32,070 bases of DNA, from NCBI GenBank assembly GCA_017303535.1, contig JAFLCO010000005.1, positions 21,835-53,904 on the forward strand, read 5' to 3'. Under the pieces are notes generated by a model. The model did no database searches and was not told the origin of the DNA. It saw only the letters and a program-made list of their open reading frames with translations. Position numbers and translations under genes: made by a program. The stretch's first letter is position 1. Each line of letters opens with the position of its first letter. This document shows positions 25,493-32,070 of the stretch, one piece after another. The stretch comes from Planctomycetota bacterium (lineage in GTDB: Bacteria > Planctomycetota > Planctomycetia > Pirellulales > PNKZ01).

Positions 25493-26722
25493 ATGATGAA
25501 TCGCAGAACGTTCGGACACCTGCTCGCCGCAGGCACGGCGCTGGCCGCTTCCTGCTCGACGACGACTGACGCGGCCGACGATAAACGACCGGCGGCCGGA
25601 GGCGCAGAGCCGAGTTTGGATAGCTCACTAACCAGCGCAACACCGGCGGCAACCGAACCGGTTTGCATCGCCGACTTTCGTGCACTCGCCAAGGCTAAGC
25701 TCCCACGGCCGACGTTTGAATTTGTCGAAACAGGCTCGGCCGACGAAGTGACGCTCCGGGAAAACACGGCGGCGTACGCCAGACTCAAGCTCCTGCCGCC
25801 GGTACTGAGCGGGGTGAGTGCGACGTCGCTCAAGACCACGGTCCTCGGGCAGTCGGTCGACCTGCCGATCTTACTGGCGCCGGTCGCCGCCCAGCGGATG
25901 TATCACCCGCAAGGTGCGTTGGCCGCGGCTCGCGCGGCGCGGGGAATGGGGACGGTGTTCGGCGTCAGCTCCAGCGCGACCAACAGCATTGAGGAAGTCG
26001 CCGCGGCCGCCGATGGTCCGAAGTGGTATCAGCTCTATATGCCGAAGGACCGCACGGTCGCCGAGCGTCTCGTGGCCCGTGCCGAAGCGGCGGGCTATAA
26101 GGCCTTGGTGCTGACCGTCGATCTCGGCGAATGGAAAGATGCCGACCGGCGCAATCGGTTCATGCTCCCGCGCGAGATGCTACTCAAACATCTCCGCGAT
26201 ATCGGCTTCGCCGGCGTGCGCGACGGCTGGACCGAGGCCGATGTCGTTAAGTTCAACGCCTCGGCCTGGGATCTGACCTTCAGTTGGGAGATTTTCGACT
26301 GGCTCCGTTCGCGCACCAAGTTACCGCTGGTGATCAAGGGAGTGCTGCGCGAAGACGATGCACGCCGGGCGATTGATGCGGGCGTCAACGGAATCGTCGT
26401 CTCCAACCACGGCGGACGCCGGCTGGATACGATGCCTGCCACGATCGATCGGCTGCCGCACATCGTCGCGGCGGTCGAAGGCAAGGCCGAGGTGTTTCTC
26501 GACGGTGGTATTCGCCGCGGCACCGACGTACTTAAGGCCCTGGCGCTAGGCGCTCGGGCCGTGCTGATCGGCCGGCCGTACGCATATGGGCTGGCCGCCG
26601 ATGGTGAGGCCGGCGTAAAACGCGTGCTGGAGTTGCTGCGCGACGAGTTGGAGAACGTGCTGATCGCCTGCGGCTGTCGCAGCGTCGGCGAGGTTCCGGC
26701 CTCACTGGTGTTGAAGAGTTAG
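25493..26722 (+). CDS. Tat-exported, probably lipid-anchored FMN-dependent alpha-hydroxyacid oxidase/dehydrogenase
   Basis: 409 residues. The start has a GGAG at 25480-25483, and an adjacent ATG is at 25496. The signal has twin arginines (NRRTFGHLL) and a possible lipobox AASC at Cys21, then a low-complexity linker. The TIM-barrel FMN domain starts near residue 58. Catalytic residues by motif: LYMPKD Tyr182, VIKGVL Lys282, SNHGGRRLD His306 and Arg309, and the FMN phosphate loop LDGGIRRGTDVLKALALG. These correspond to glycolate oxidase Tyr129, Lys230, His254 and Arg257. The Tyr24 position, which binds substrate carboxylate, is Phe77 here (PTFEFVE), and the TPxxGxRE loop is shortened. Specificity is therefore uncertain. 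It converges with the Vsr gene. Confidence 0.9.
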   Translation: MMNRRTFGHLLAAGTALAASCSTTTDAADDKRPAAGGAEPSLDSSLTSATPAATEPVCIADFRALAKAKLPRPTFEFVETGSADEVTLRENTAAYARLKLLPPVLSGVSATSLKTTVLGQSVDLPILLAPVAAQRMYHPQGALAAARAARGMGTVFGVSSSATNSIEEVAAAADGPKWYQLYMPKDRTVAERLVARAEAAGYKALVLTVDLGEWKDADRRNRFMLPREMLLKHLRDIGFAGVRDGWTEADVVKFNASAWDLTFSWEIFDWLRSRTKLPLVIKGVLREDDARRAIDAGVNGIVVSNHGGRRLDTMPATIDRLPHIVAAVEGKAEVFLDGGIRRGTDVLKALALGARAVLIGRPYAYGLAADGEAGVKRVLELLRDELENVLIACGCRSVGEVPASLVLKS

Positions 26723-26727
26723 CTGTG

Positions 26728-26810
26728 GGTGGCTGGGTATGGAGCCGAAGGCGAAGGCCCAGTAGTTCGAGTTCTAACTGGGGCACCGCTGCGATATGCC
26801 CCAGCCACCC
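26728..26810 (-). repeat. Paired-palindrome repeat, family F copy 2
   Basis: An 83-bp unit that is the reverse complement of the one at 14433-14518 (GGGTGGCTGGG at one end and CAGCCACCC at the other, internal CTGGGGCA/TGCCCCAG hairpin), differing at scattered positions. It fills the gap between the convergent FMN oxidase and Vsr genes. Confidence 0.85.
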
Positions 26811-26816
26811 GCTGGG

Positions 26817-27233
26817 CTAAGACTCTAAGAAACGTTTCAACCGCAGGGCCGTCCGCTCCAGCCGCTTCGTCGATAGCTGGCATTCCCAAATCACGAGACT
26901 GCGCCAACCTTCGCGACGCAGCAATCTTCGCACGGCCGCGTCGCGAGCCACATTGCGAGCGAACTTGGCAAGCCAGAACTTCTTGTTGGCCGCCGGCGTC
27001 GACTGGCCGCGCGGGCAGGAATGTCGGTGCCAGAAGCAGCCGTGAACAAACACGACTTTCCGCAGTCCGGCAAACACCAAGTCGGGGCTGCCGGGCACAT
27101 TCTTGCCGTGCAGCCGATAGCGATAGCCGAGCCCCGTCGCCAACTTGCGGACGATCAACTCCGGCGAGGTATCGCGCGAACGCACGGCCTGCATCACGCG
27201 GCTACGCTGGGCGGGAGTGAAGACGTCGGCCAT
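26817..27233 (-). CDS. vsr: Very short patch repair endonuclease (Vsr), orphan
   Basis: 138 residues from the ATG at 27233. Vsr nicks T:G mismatches arising from deamination of 5-methylcytosine. The family signature is complete: SRVMQAVRSRDTSPELIVRK, GYRYRLHGKNVPGSPDLVFA, the Zn-binding VFVHGCFWHRHSCPRG and the C-terminal WRSLVIWECQ. By numbering, Asp51, His64, Cys66, His69, His71 and Cys73 fall exactly where E. coli Vsr has its catalytic and zinc residues, and Cys118 is one off Cys117. No Dcm-type cytosine methyltransferase is nearby. It sits 43 bp downstream of a small membrane protein gene on the same strand. Confidence 0.92.
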   Translation of the reverse strand: MADVFTPAQRSRVMQAVRSRDTSPELIVRKLATGLGYRYRLHGKNVPGSPDLVFAGLRKVVFVHGCFWHRHSCPRGQSTPAANKKFWLAKFARNVARDAAVRRLLRREGWRSLVIWECQLSTKRLERTALRLKRFLES

Positions 27234-27276
27234 GAGAAAAGTGATTAAGGCGGGCCGAAGTTGTTGAGTGTGGCCG

Positions 27277-27564
27277 TTACGTCGCCAAACCTGGCGCACG
27301 CAGCGGCTTGACCAACAGTTGCAGCGAAACGATCAGCAGCACCGCCGCGACGACGCCGGGATGCGGCGGCAGGTCTCCTTCACAGGCGATGCCGCGACGT
27401 GCGTCTTCATGATAGCGTTGCCAAGCCTCGGCGACGTTGATCGGCGGCGGAAGTTTCTCCGCCTCGGCCCGGGCCGCTTGCTCTTTCGACGTGTATTGCA
27501 GCGTCTGCTTTCCGACGATGAGCAACGTGGCAAAGAGCACAAGCGATACGAGATAACGCAACAT
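27277..27564 (-). CDS. Small membrane protein with two transmembrane segments
   Basis: 95 residues from the ATG at 27564. A longer upstream frame exists but has no coding character. Residues 1-22 form a hydrophobic segment (LRYLVSLVLFATLLIVG). A charged loop (KEQAARAEAEKLPPPIN ... HEDARRGIACEGDLPPHPG) precedes a second hydrophobic stretch VVAAVLLIVSLQLLV. No family recognised. It lies upstream of Vsr on the same strand and could be co-transcribed. Confidence 0.6.
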   Translation of the reverse strand: MLRYLVSLVLFATLLIVGKQTLQYTSKEQAARAEAEKLPPPINVAEAWQRYHEDARRGIACEGDLPPHPGVVAAVLLIVSLQLLVKPLRAPGLAT

Positions 27565-27948
27565 CGAAGGCCTGCCGGTGGTAAAACGAGCCGAGAAAAC
27601 ACCGCGAACATGCAGAAGCAAAGGCGAGGCCCCACGGACGAACCGCTCGCATTCGCGCGCTTCCGGCACGGCGTAACGACCGACGTGAAGCGGAGTTACA
27701 GAGCCGTAGCGCAACGGCGCCGAGCGCGCAACGAAGATTGCGATTGTGGCGTTGCCGCAACATCGCGTTGCTGCGCGGCAACAGTGGCAACCCACCGTGC
27801 GATTTTGCCCTTTGCGGTTTGCCGCTCGCCGCAGGCTGACCTAGATTTTCGATGCCGCCCGAATCGCGAGCACTCCTCGACTCGCGCCGCCCGCCTGATT
27901 CGCCGCCTGTCGGCCACCTCCGAATTCGCCACATTGGGGAACGGCTCC
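27565..27948. other. Divergent intergenic region before the HDOD gene
   Basis: 384 bp without a convincing gene. The most notable feature is a nested dyad at 27751-27782: GTTGCCGC and GCGGCAAC as outer arms, with GCAAC/GTTGC inside. It lies about 170 bases upstream of the HDOD start. GGGGA at 27936-27940 is the HDOD ribosome binding site. A frame upstream of 27949 stays open but has an implausible composition and is not counted. Confidence 0.4.
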
Positions 27949-28869
27949 ATGACCGCGCCTGTGCAACCTTTGGATCTCACGAAACTTCTCGCCGGGCATC
28001 AATTGCCCGCGCTGCCGCAGAGCGCCATCGCGGTGATGGAAGTTTCCAAAAATCCGCAGAACGGCCCCGCCGAATACGGTGCGGCCATCGAAGCCGATCC
28101 CGGTCTTACGGCCCAAGTGTTGAAGTTCGTCAACTCGTCGTACTTCGGCTTCGGTCGCGAGGTCCGCAGCGTCAAGCACGCCGTCGGGCTCGTCGGCGGT
28201 CGCACGATCAAAAACTTCGTGCTCTGGACGGCCGTCTTTAGCGTGATGCCCAATCCGAAGTCCGGACCGTTTGATCTGAAGAGCTTGCGGCAGGATTCGC
28301 TCCGTCGCGGGCTGCTGGCCCGTGCGCTCGGCAAACGCTTGTGTGCCAAAGACTCTGAAGAACTCTTCGCCGCCGCACTGCTGCAAGATATGGGAATTCC
28401 GATCCTGGCGAAGGTGCTGCCGCGCGAATACGGGGCACTGATGGAAGCTCGCAAGCAACGGGGCTTTCCGCTCAGCCGGCTAGAGCGGGCCGCTTTCGGC
28501 TGGGACCATGCCGACGCCGCGGCCTGCCTGGCGGAGTCGTGGAACTTACCCCACCAACTGGGCGAGATGATTCGGCGCCACACGCATATTGATGCGGTGT
28601 TCGCCGATTCGCCGCTGCCGGTCGGTGAAGCCATCGTGGCAACGACGACGCTGTTGCCGTCGGTCCTCGATCAGACTTGGAGCGAGGTCGGCCGGTTTAC
28701 CGAGTTCTTCGCCCGGCTTGCCGGCGGGGCCGACGACCTGTGCGTGGAAGAGATTCTCACCGAAGTCGACACGGCCTTTGCGGAGTTCGGGCCGACGCTG
28801 CAGCTCGAAATTCCCGCGACTCGGTTGGCGGAGCGCTTTGCCGCTCAAGCGGAACCGACGGCGGCGTAA
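27949..28869 (+). CDS. HDOD-domain protein
   Basis: 306 residues from the ATG at 27949, with GGGGA eight bases upstream. The HDOD domain spans about residues 12-220: LPALPQSAIAVMEVSKNPQN, LTAQVLKFVNSSYFGFGREV, SVKHAVGLVGGRTIKNFVLW, ELFAAALLQDMGIPIL and AAFGWDHADAAACLAESWNL. HDOD domains resemble HD phosphodiesterases but lack the metal-binding HD pair (here Gln-Asp in LLQDMG), so the protein is probably a signalling adapter rather than an enzyme. The remaining C-terminal ~85 residues are helical and unassigned. A TPR gene follows on the same strand. Confidence 0.92.
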   Translation: MTAPVQPLDLTKLLAGHQLPALPQSAIAVMEVSKNPQNGPAEYGAAIEADPGLTAQVLKFVNSSYFGFGREVRSVKHAVGLVGGRTIKNFVLWTAVFSVMPNPKSGPFDLKSLRQDSLRRGLLARALGKRLCAKDSEELFAAALLQDMGIPILAKVLPREYGALMEARKQRGFPLSRLERAAFGWDHADAAACLAESWNLPHQLGEMIRRHTHIDAVFADSPLPVGEAIVATTTLLPSVLDQTWSEVGRFTEFFARLAGGADDLCVEEILTEVDTAFAEFGPTLQLEIPATRLAERFAAQAEPTAA

Positions 28870-29238
28870 CTCTTTGTCGCAATCCGGCGGTGCTCCGCCG
28901 CGAGACAGTTTGCCGGCAACCGCGGGAGACCACGTCCGCCGGCAGCGACGAGTCGCTAAGATTCGTGGCGGTGTAATGGCCCGTCGCGCGCGGCAAAGAC
29001 ACTCCGAGCGGCGGGAAAAAGCTTGACCCGAGCCGCTAATTTCCGCCGTTTTCGCATAGCGCCCTGCGCGAAATCACCGATGGGAATCGGCGTCAACCTC
29101 TTGTGCGTCTCCGACCGATAATATCCTTGAGCCGAACCGTCGACCCGCGCCGAGATTTCTCTCTTGGCGACTTGTCGGCGGAGAATACGATGAACACAGC
29201 GGGAGACTTTTCACCGTCGATGAGAGGTTGTTCGAGCC
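28870..29238. other. Intergenic region between HDOD and TPR genes
   Basis: 369 bp with no clear gene. A hairpin CGGCGG TGCT CCGCCG (28885-28900) sits just after the HDOD stop but has no T-run, so it is not a canonical terminator. Further GC-rich palindromes follow at about 28910-28960. GAGAGG at 29222-29227 is the likely ribosome binding site of the TPR gene. A 30-codon frame at 29190-29282 with a GGAG upstream overlaps the TPR start; I do not count it as a gene. Confidence 0.4.
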
Positions 29239-29754
29239 GTGTCGCTGCAAGATCGCATTCGCTACCAACGGTTGCTGCGTGAAGCCGAGGGTTACCTCGA
29301 GCTGGGGCTGCCGCACATGGCGATCGCGGCGCTCGGCAAAATCGAACAGCATGGCGCCGTTCGCAGCGAACACCTCTATCTGCTGGGCGAAGCATTTCGG
29401 GCCCAGGGTCGCTTCGCCGAAGCCATCGACGCCCTGCAAAGCTGCTCGGAGAAGGCTCCCAGCAGAATCGACATCTACTTGGCCCTCGGCTGGTGTTACA
29501 AACGGACGGGCCGGCTGGATCGGGCGATTCAGTCGCTCGAGCGGGCCGTGGAAATCGACCCGACGCAAGCCATTTTGCACTACAACTTGGCCTGCTATTG
29601 GAGCTTGCACGGCGATGCCCGTCGCGCGGTCGACTATTTGGCCGATGCCCTGCGACGTGATCCGGATTTCCGCGATCTGGTGCCTGCCGAAAGCGACTTC
29701 GATCCGGTGCGCAACGATCCGGAATTTCAGGCTCTATTGAGCGTCGCCGTCTAG
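29239..29754 (+). CDS. Tetratricopeptide (TPR) repeat protein
   Basis: 171 residues starting at a GTG codon. Four to five TPR-like helical pairs are visible: RLLREAEGYLELGLPHMAIA, HLYLLGEAFRAQGRFAEAID, IYLALGWCYKRTGRLDRAIQ followed by SLERAVEIDPTQ, and LHYNLACYWSLHGDARRAVD followed by YLADALRRDPDFRDL. The C-terminus DFDPVRNDPEFQALLS is the common tail of such proteins. No signal peptide. TPRs mediate protein-protein contacts; a role beside the HDOD protein is plausible but not shown. Confidence 0.88.
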   Translation: MSLQDRIRYQRLLREAEGYLELGLPHMAIAALGKIEQHGAVRSEHLYLLGEAFRAQGRFAEAIDALQSCSEKAPSRIDIYLALGWCYKRTGRLDRAIQSLERAVEIDPTQAILHYNLACYWSLHGDARRAVDYLADALRRDPDFRDLVPAESDFDPVRNDPEFQALLSVAV

Positions 29755-29784
29755 CGCGGCTTAGCCCGATCGAAACGTTTCTAC

Positions 29785-30591
29785 CTAGGACGTTTCCGGC
29801 TCCGACGCATCGTCCGCCACGATCGTCCAGCGCACGCCTTGCCCGCTGCCGTCGCCCATGAAGCGGATCAGTCGGCTCTTATGGTTGCGGTTCAGGCTCA
29901 CAATCGTATCGTGCAGCCGACGCTTGGGGTCCTGATCGGGGTGCGGGGGCAGCGGATCGTCGATGCGCGCCGGCCACGCCTCTTCCTGAAACGCCGCCAA
30001 AATCATTTCTTGGTTTGGCGCAGGGACTTTGAATTGCTTAATGATGACGCCGTTGACGCGCAACTCTTGCAGATCGGAATCCCAATGAGGCGCGGCACGA
30101 CGGACCGGCGCCGGCCGCACTTCAGCGAAGTCGGCTCTCCGCGAACCCTCGGACTCCGACGTGCGCAGCAGGGTGGCTTCCGCGGCGGTCGAATATTCGC
30201 AAGCCGCTTCAATTCCGGCGGCGGTGATTACGAAGCAAGTGCGCTTGGAAAAGGCGACGCTCGAAGTCGGACGGAACGAGCGCTCGGCATCGCCGGGCAA
30301 AGTCGTCTCACGAGCATGATCGGCGTAGCCCTTGAGAATCAACCAGCGCAAATCACTACTGGTAAGGCCCAGCGATTTCAACTCGGCTAAGTCGACCGCG
30401 AACTGCCAGACGTCGGCGCCGACGTCTTCGGCATAATGCCACGACTGCAGCAACTGGCGCAGCCCAGCGATAGCGCGCTTCGCCGGACCGGCGGCCGCGG
30501 GCAAGGGGTGTTGCCTCGTCGCCGGCGGGCTGACGTTATCGAGTCGCGGAACGCCGTGAAAGCGTGATGATCCGACGTGGGGACCGGCCAT
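29785..30591 (-). CDS. Unknown protein with C-terminal putative DNA-binding-like domain
   Basis: 268 residues from the ATG at 30591; a GTG at 30624 would add 11 residues. The central part has a helical, winged-helix-like section (SWHYAEDVGADVWQFAVDLA, then TSSDLRWLILKGYADHARET). The C-terminal ~90 residues contain an unusual conserved-looking block: LQELRVNGVIIKQFKVPAPN, QEEAWPARIDDPLPPHPDQD and KRRLHDTIVSLNRNHKSRLI, ending RFMGDGSGQGVRWTIV. I know this style of C-terminus only as a hypothetical planctomycete protein. A dyad overlaps the start region (30597-30630). It converges with the TPR gene, 30 bp apart. Confidence 0.7.
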   Translation of the reverse strand: MAGPHVGSSRFHGVPRLDNVSPPATRQHPLPAAAGPAKRAIAGLRQLLQSWHYAEDVGADVWQFAVDLAELKSLGLTSSDLRWLILKGYADHARETTLPGDAERSFRPTSSVAFSKRTCFVITAAGIEAACEYSTAAEATLLRTSESEGSRRADFAEVRPAPVRRAAPHWDSDLQELRVNGVIIKQFKVPAPNQEMILAAFQEEAWPARIDDPLPPHPDQDPKRRLHDTIVSLNRNHKSRLIRFMGDGSGQGVRWTIVADDASEPETS

Positions 30592-30596
30592 TCTTT

Positions 30597-30630
30597 CGTA
30601 CGTGCTTTCGAACAATCCGAGCACCGTACG
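30597..30630. promoter_or_regulatory. Candidate dyad over the start of the 29785-30591 gene
   Basis: CGTACGTGC (30597-30605), 15 bases, GCACCGTACG (30621-30630) is an imperfect inverted repeat (one inserted base in the right arm). Placed on the minus strand, it overlaps the GTG at 30624 and the translation initiation region of the ATG at 30591. It could be an operator or a coincidence in CG-rich DNA. Confidence 0.25.
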
Positions 30631-30761
30631 TAACTACGGGGCTCGTGGTTGCCTTACACCGGACTCCGTCGCACTTCGTTCCGCGTTGAAGGGCGACGGT
30701 GATAAGCGTGATTGTTGGAAGTTTTCTTGCCTTACGCAACTACCCAAATTACGCAAATCAA

Positions 30762-30809
30762 CCTAAATTGTTTCATCAATTCTCTTGGTGTATTTTCACC
30801 CAATTTAGG
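30762..30809 (-). promoter_or_regulatory. AT-rich leader with competing hairpins, or terminator of the glycosyltransferase
   Basis: In the minus-strand transcript, CCTAAATTG (30801-30809) can pair with CAATTTAGG (30762-30770), nine perfect bases around a 30-base loop that holds a shorter GGTG/CACC hairpin. A separate local hairpin, AATTG ATGAAA CAATT, uses the same CAATT and excludes the long one. The region is markedly AT-richer than the rest of the window and lies 13 bases after the glycosyltransferase stop and about 170 bases before the next start. It may be a terminator or leader. Confidence 0.4.
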
Positions 30810-30821
30810 CCAAGGATTTGA

Positions 30822-32066
30822 TCAGACAGAGGTCAAGTCACGAACATTTTCCCCACTAGCGGTAGGGACCTTTCCGGCAATTTTTCGCAATTTGGAAAAA
30901 TAGGTCGACTGGATAAGACTCTGATACCCGTTCACCATCACATCGAGCGACCAATTCTCGACCACGTGTCGGCGGCCGGCAGCACCCATTTCAGCGGTGC
31001 TTTCGGGATTCCGTAATAGCTCAGTGAGCCGGGTTGCCATCGCTTGGGCGTCGCCGGGGGGCGTCAGGTAGCCGCTGATCCCTTCATGAACGGTTTCCGG
31101 AATCGAACCGACGCGCGTCGCGACGACCGGTTTGCCGCAAGCCAAACCTTCCAAGATGGAAACCGGATTGGCCTCCATATGGGAGCTGAGCGCAAGAACG
31201 TTCGTGAGCCCGAGCAGTTCCGGGATATCGCGACGGGTGCCGAGAAACAAGACCCGATCAGCGATGCCCAGCGCCGCGGCGCGAGCTTCAAGGTCGGGGC
31301 GAAGTGCTCCGTCGCCGATGACCAGGAACCGGCTTTCCGGCACGTTGCGCGACGTGAGGGCCGCCGCCTCCAAGAACAAACCGTGATTCTTCTCCGGTCG
31401 CAAGGCGGCGACGATCGCGACGGTGGGGGCTCCCGGCGGCAGACCGATTGAAGCCGCCAACTCGGAATCGGCGGGCCGTGGTTGAAACCGGTCGACGTCG
31501 ACGCCGTTGGGGATGACGAACACCTTATGCTTCGGACACCCCTCGGCCCGCGCGAGGTACTCGCCGTGGGGAATCGCGCAGCCGATGAAGCCGTCGGTCA
31601 GCGGCTCGAGCAGGCGGTTGGAAAATTCGACGTGATCCGGTAGGCCCGTCGAGTGCAAGGCCGACAAGATCACCGGCACGCCGGCGCGCCACGCGGCCAA
31701 ACGGCCCCAGAACATTTTGTCGCCGCCGGTGCCGACCGTCACGACGGCGTCGATCTGCCGCTGGTACATCCGATTCGCCAGCCGGCCGATCACGCGCCAG
31801 TCGGTCTTGTGGTTGATCTGCTTTTCGCAGGCCGGAATTTCTTGGGCTAGCACTTCGCCCAGCGGCCCGAATTCTTTCAAGCAGCAAAGCTCCGGCAGGA
31901 ACCGCTCCCGGTCCATCCGCCGGACGAGGTTAACCAGCAGAGTTTCGGCGCCACCGACCGGCATCGAGGTGATGACGAACATCACCTTCAGCGGCCCGCG
32001 ATCTTCCAGCGGCTGCAAACGGCGGCGACGACGAAACGGACGAGCAAGCGCGGCGGTGATGGACAT
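30822..32066 (-). CDS. GT4-family glycosyltransferase
   Basis: 414 residues, complete: the ATG is at 32066 and the stop at 30822. GT4 enzymes transfer a sugar from a nucleotide-sugar donor, typically in exopolysaccharide or lipopolysaccharide synthesis on the cytoplasmic side of the membrane. Features are a basic N-terminal tail (RPFRRRRRLQPLEDRG), the acceptor domain with MPVGGAETLLVNLVRRMDRE, the domain boundary VIPNGVDVDRFQPRP, the nucleotide-binding segment VAIVAALRPEKNHGLFLEAA, and the E-x7-E type motif EANPVSILEGLACGKPVVAT followed by RVGSIPETVHEG. No signal peptide. Upstream context is outside the window. Confidence 0.93.
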   Translation of the reverse strand: MSITAALARPFRRRRRLQPLEDRGPLKVMFVITSMPVGGAETLLVNLVRRMDRERFLPELCCLKEFGPLGEVLAQEIPACEKQINHKTDWRVIGRLANRMYQRQIDAVVTVGTGGDKMFWGRLAAWRAGVPVILSALHSTGLPDHVEFSNRLLEPLTDGFIGCAIPHGEYLARAEGCPKHKVFVIPNGVDVDRFQPRPADSELAASIGLPPGAPTVAIVAALRPEKNHGLFLEAAALTSRNVPESRFLVIGDGALRPDLEARAAALGIADRVLFLGTRRDIPELLGLTNVLALSSHMEANPVSILEGLACGKPVVATRVGSIPETVHEGISGYLTPPGDAQAMATRLTELLRNPESTAEMGAAGRRHVVENWSLDVMVNGYQSLIQSTYFSKLRKIAGKVPTASGENVRDLTSV

Positions 32067-32070
32067 TTTC

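Noticed and set aside
27268..27948. Upstream extension of the HDOD gene by 227 codons
   Set aside because: It overlaps the small membrane protein gene antisense, lacks a domain, and a ribosome binding site precedes the ATG at 27949.
29190..29282. 30-codon frame overlapping the TPR start, with GGAG upstream
   Set aside because: Too short to judge; no similarity visible and it may be chance. It could be a leader peptide, but nothing supports that.

Overview
The window reads as chromosomal DNA of a planctomycete (Planctomycetota, probably a Pirellulales-type lineage). I base this on gene families rather than rRNA. There are three formylglycine sulfatases, a PSD1-type cytochrome/DUF1549/DUF1553 protein paired with a Tat-exported DUF1501 protein, a second DUF1501 protein, a 1424-residue ThuA/SGNH/propeller/HEAT/cytochrome c fusion, a Tat-exported Gfo/Idh/MocA oxidoreductase and many secreted enzymes. 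The DNA is GC-rich throughout and intergenic space is full of short palindromic repeats. I see no tRNA, rRNA, CRISPR array, transposase or phage gene.

Layout. Positions 1-3731 hold a partial RidA-family gene (-), sulfatase A (+), a BON-domain protein (-), and a receiver-less PhoB-type DNA-binding protein overlapping a conserved unknown gene by ATGA (+). Positions 3804-10216 hold sulfatase B (-), a 914-bp repeat-rich gap, two divergently transcribed LarA-family (nickel-pincer hydroxyacid racemase type) paralogues, a low-GC unknown gene and a second RidA gene. Positions 10387-16730 hold an iduronate-2-sulfatase-like enzyme with C-terminal EF-hands preceded by a Tat-exported ankyrin protein (both -), a DUF1501 protein (+), a histone H1-like Lys/Ala-rich protein (-) and the Gfo/Idh/MocA enzyme (+). 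Positions 16855-25305 hold the 1424-residue heme-binding fusion, DUF1501 and PSD1 genes, all on the minus strand. Positions 25493-32066 hold a Tat/lipoprotein-type FMN alpha-hydroxyacid oxidase (+), an orphan Vsr endonuclease (-), a small membrane protein (-), an HDOD protein and a TPR protein (+), an unknown protein (-) and a GT4 glycosyltransferase (-).

How it fits together. The exported sulfatases, the ThuA/SGNH fusion and the Gfo/Idh/MocA enzyme suggest catabolism of sulfated or acetylated polysaccharides. The LarA pair and the FMN oxidase share a 2-hydroxyacid theme, but no larB/C/E genes are present and substrates cannot be read from sequence.

The least explained material is non-coding. 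Four of the longer 3'-3' gene junctions are filled by paired-palindrome elements (REPIN/MITE-like), from three families. Upstream of sulfatase B lie two identical-geometry dyads (GTGCGTAC-N15-GTACGCAC) repeated at a 51-bp interval, which look like either an operator array or a further repeat family.
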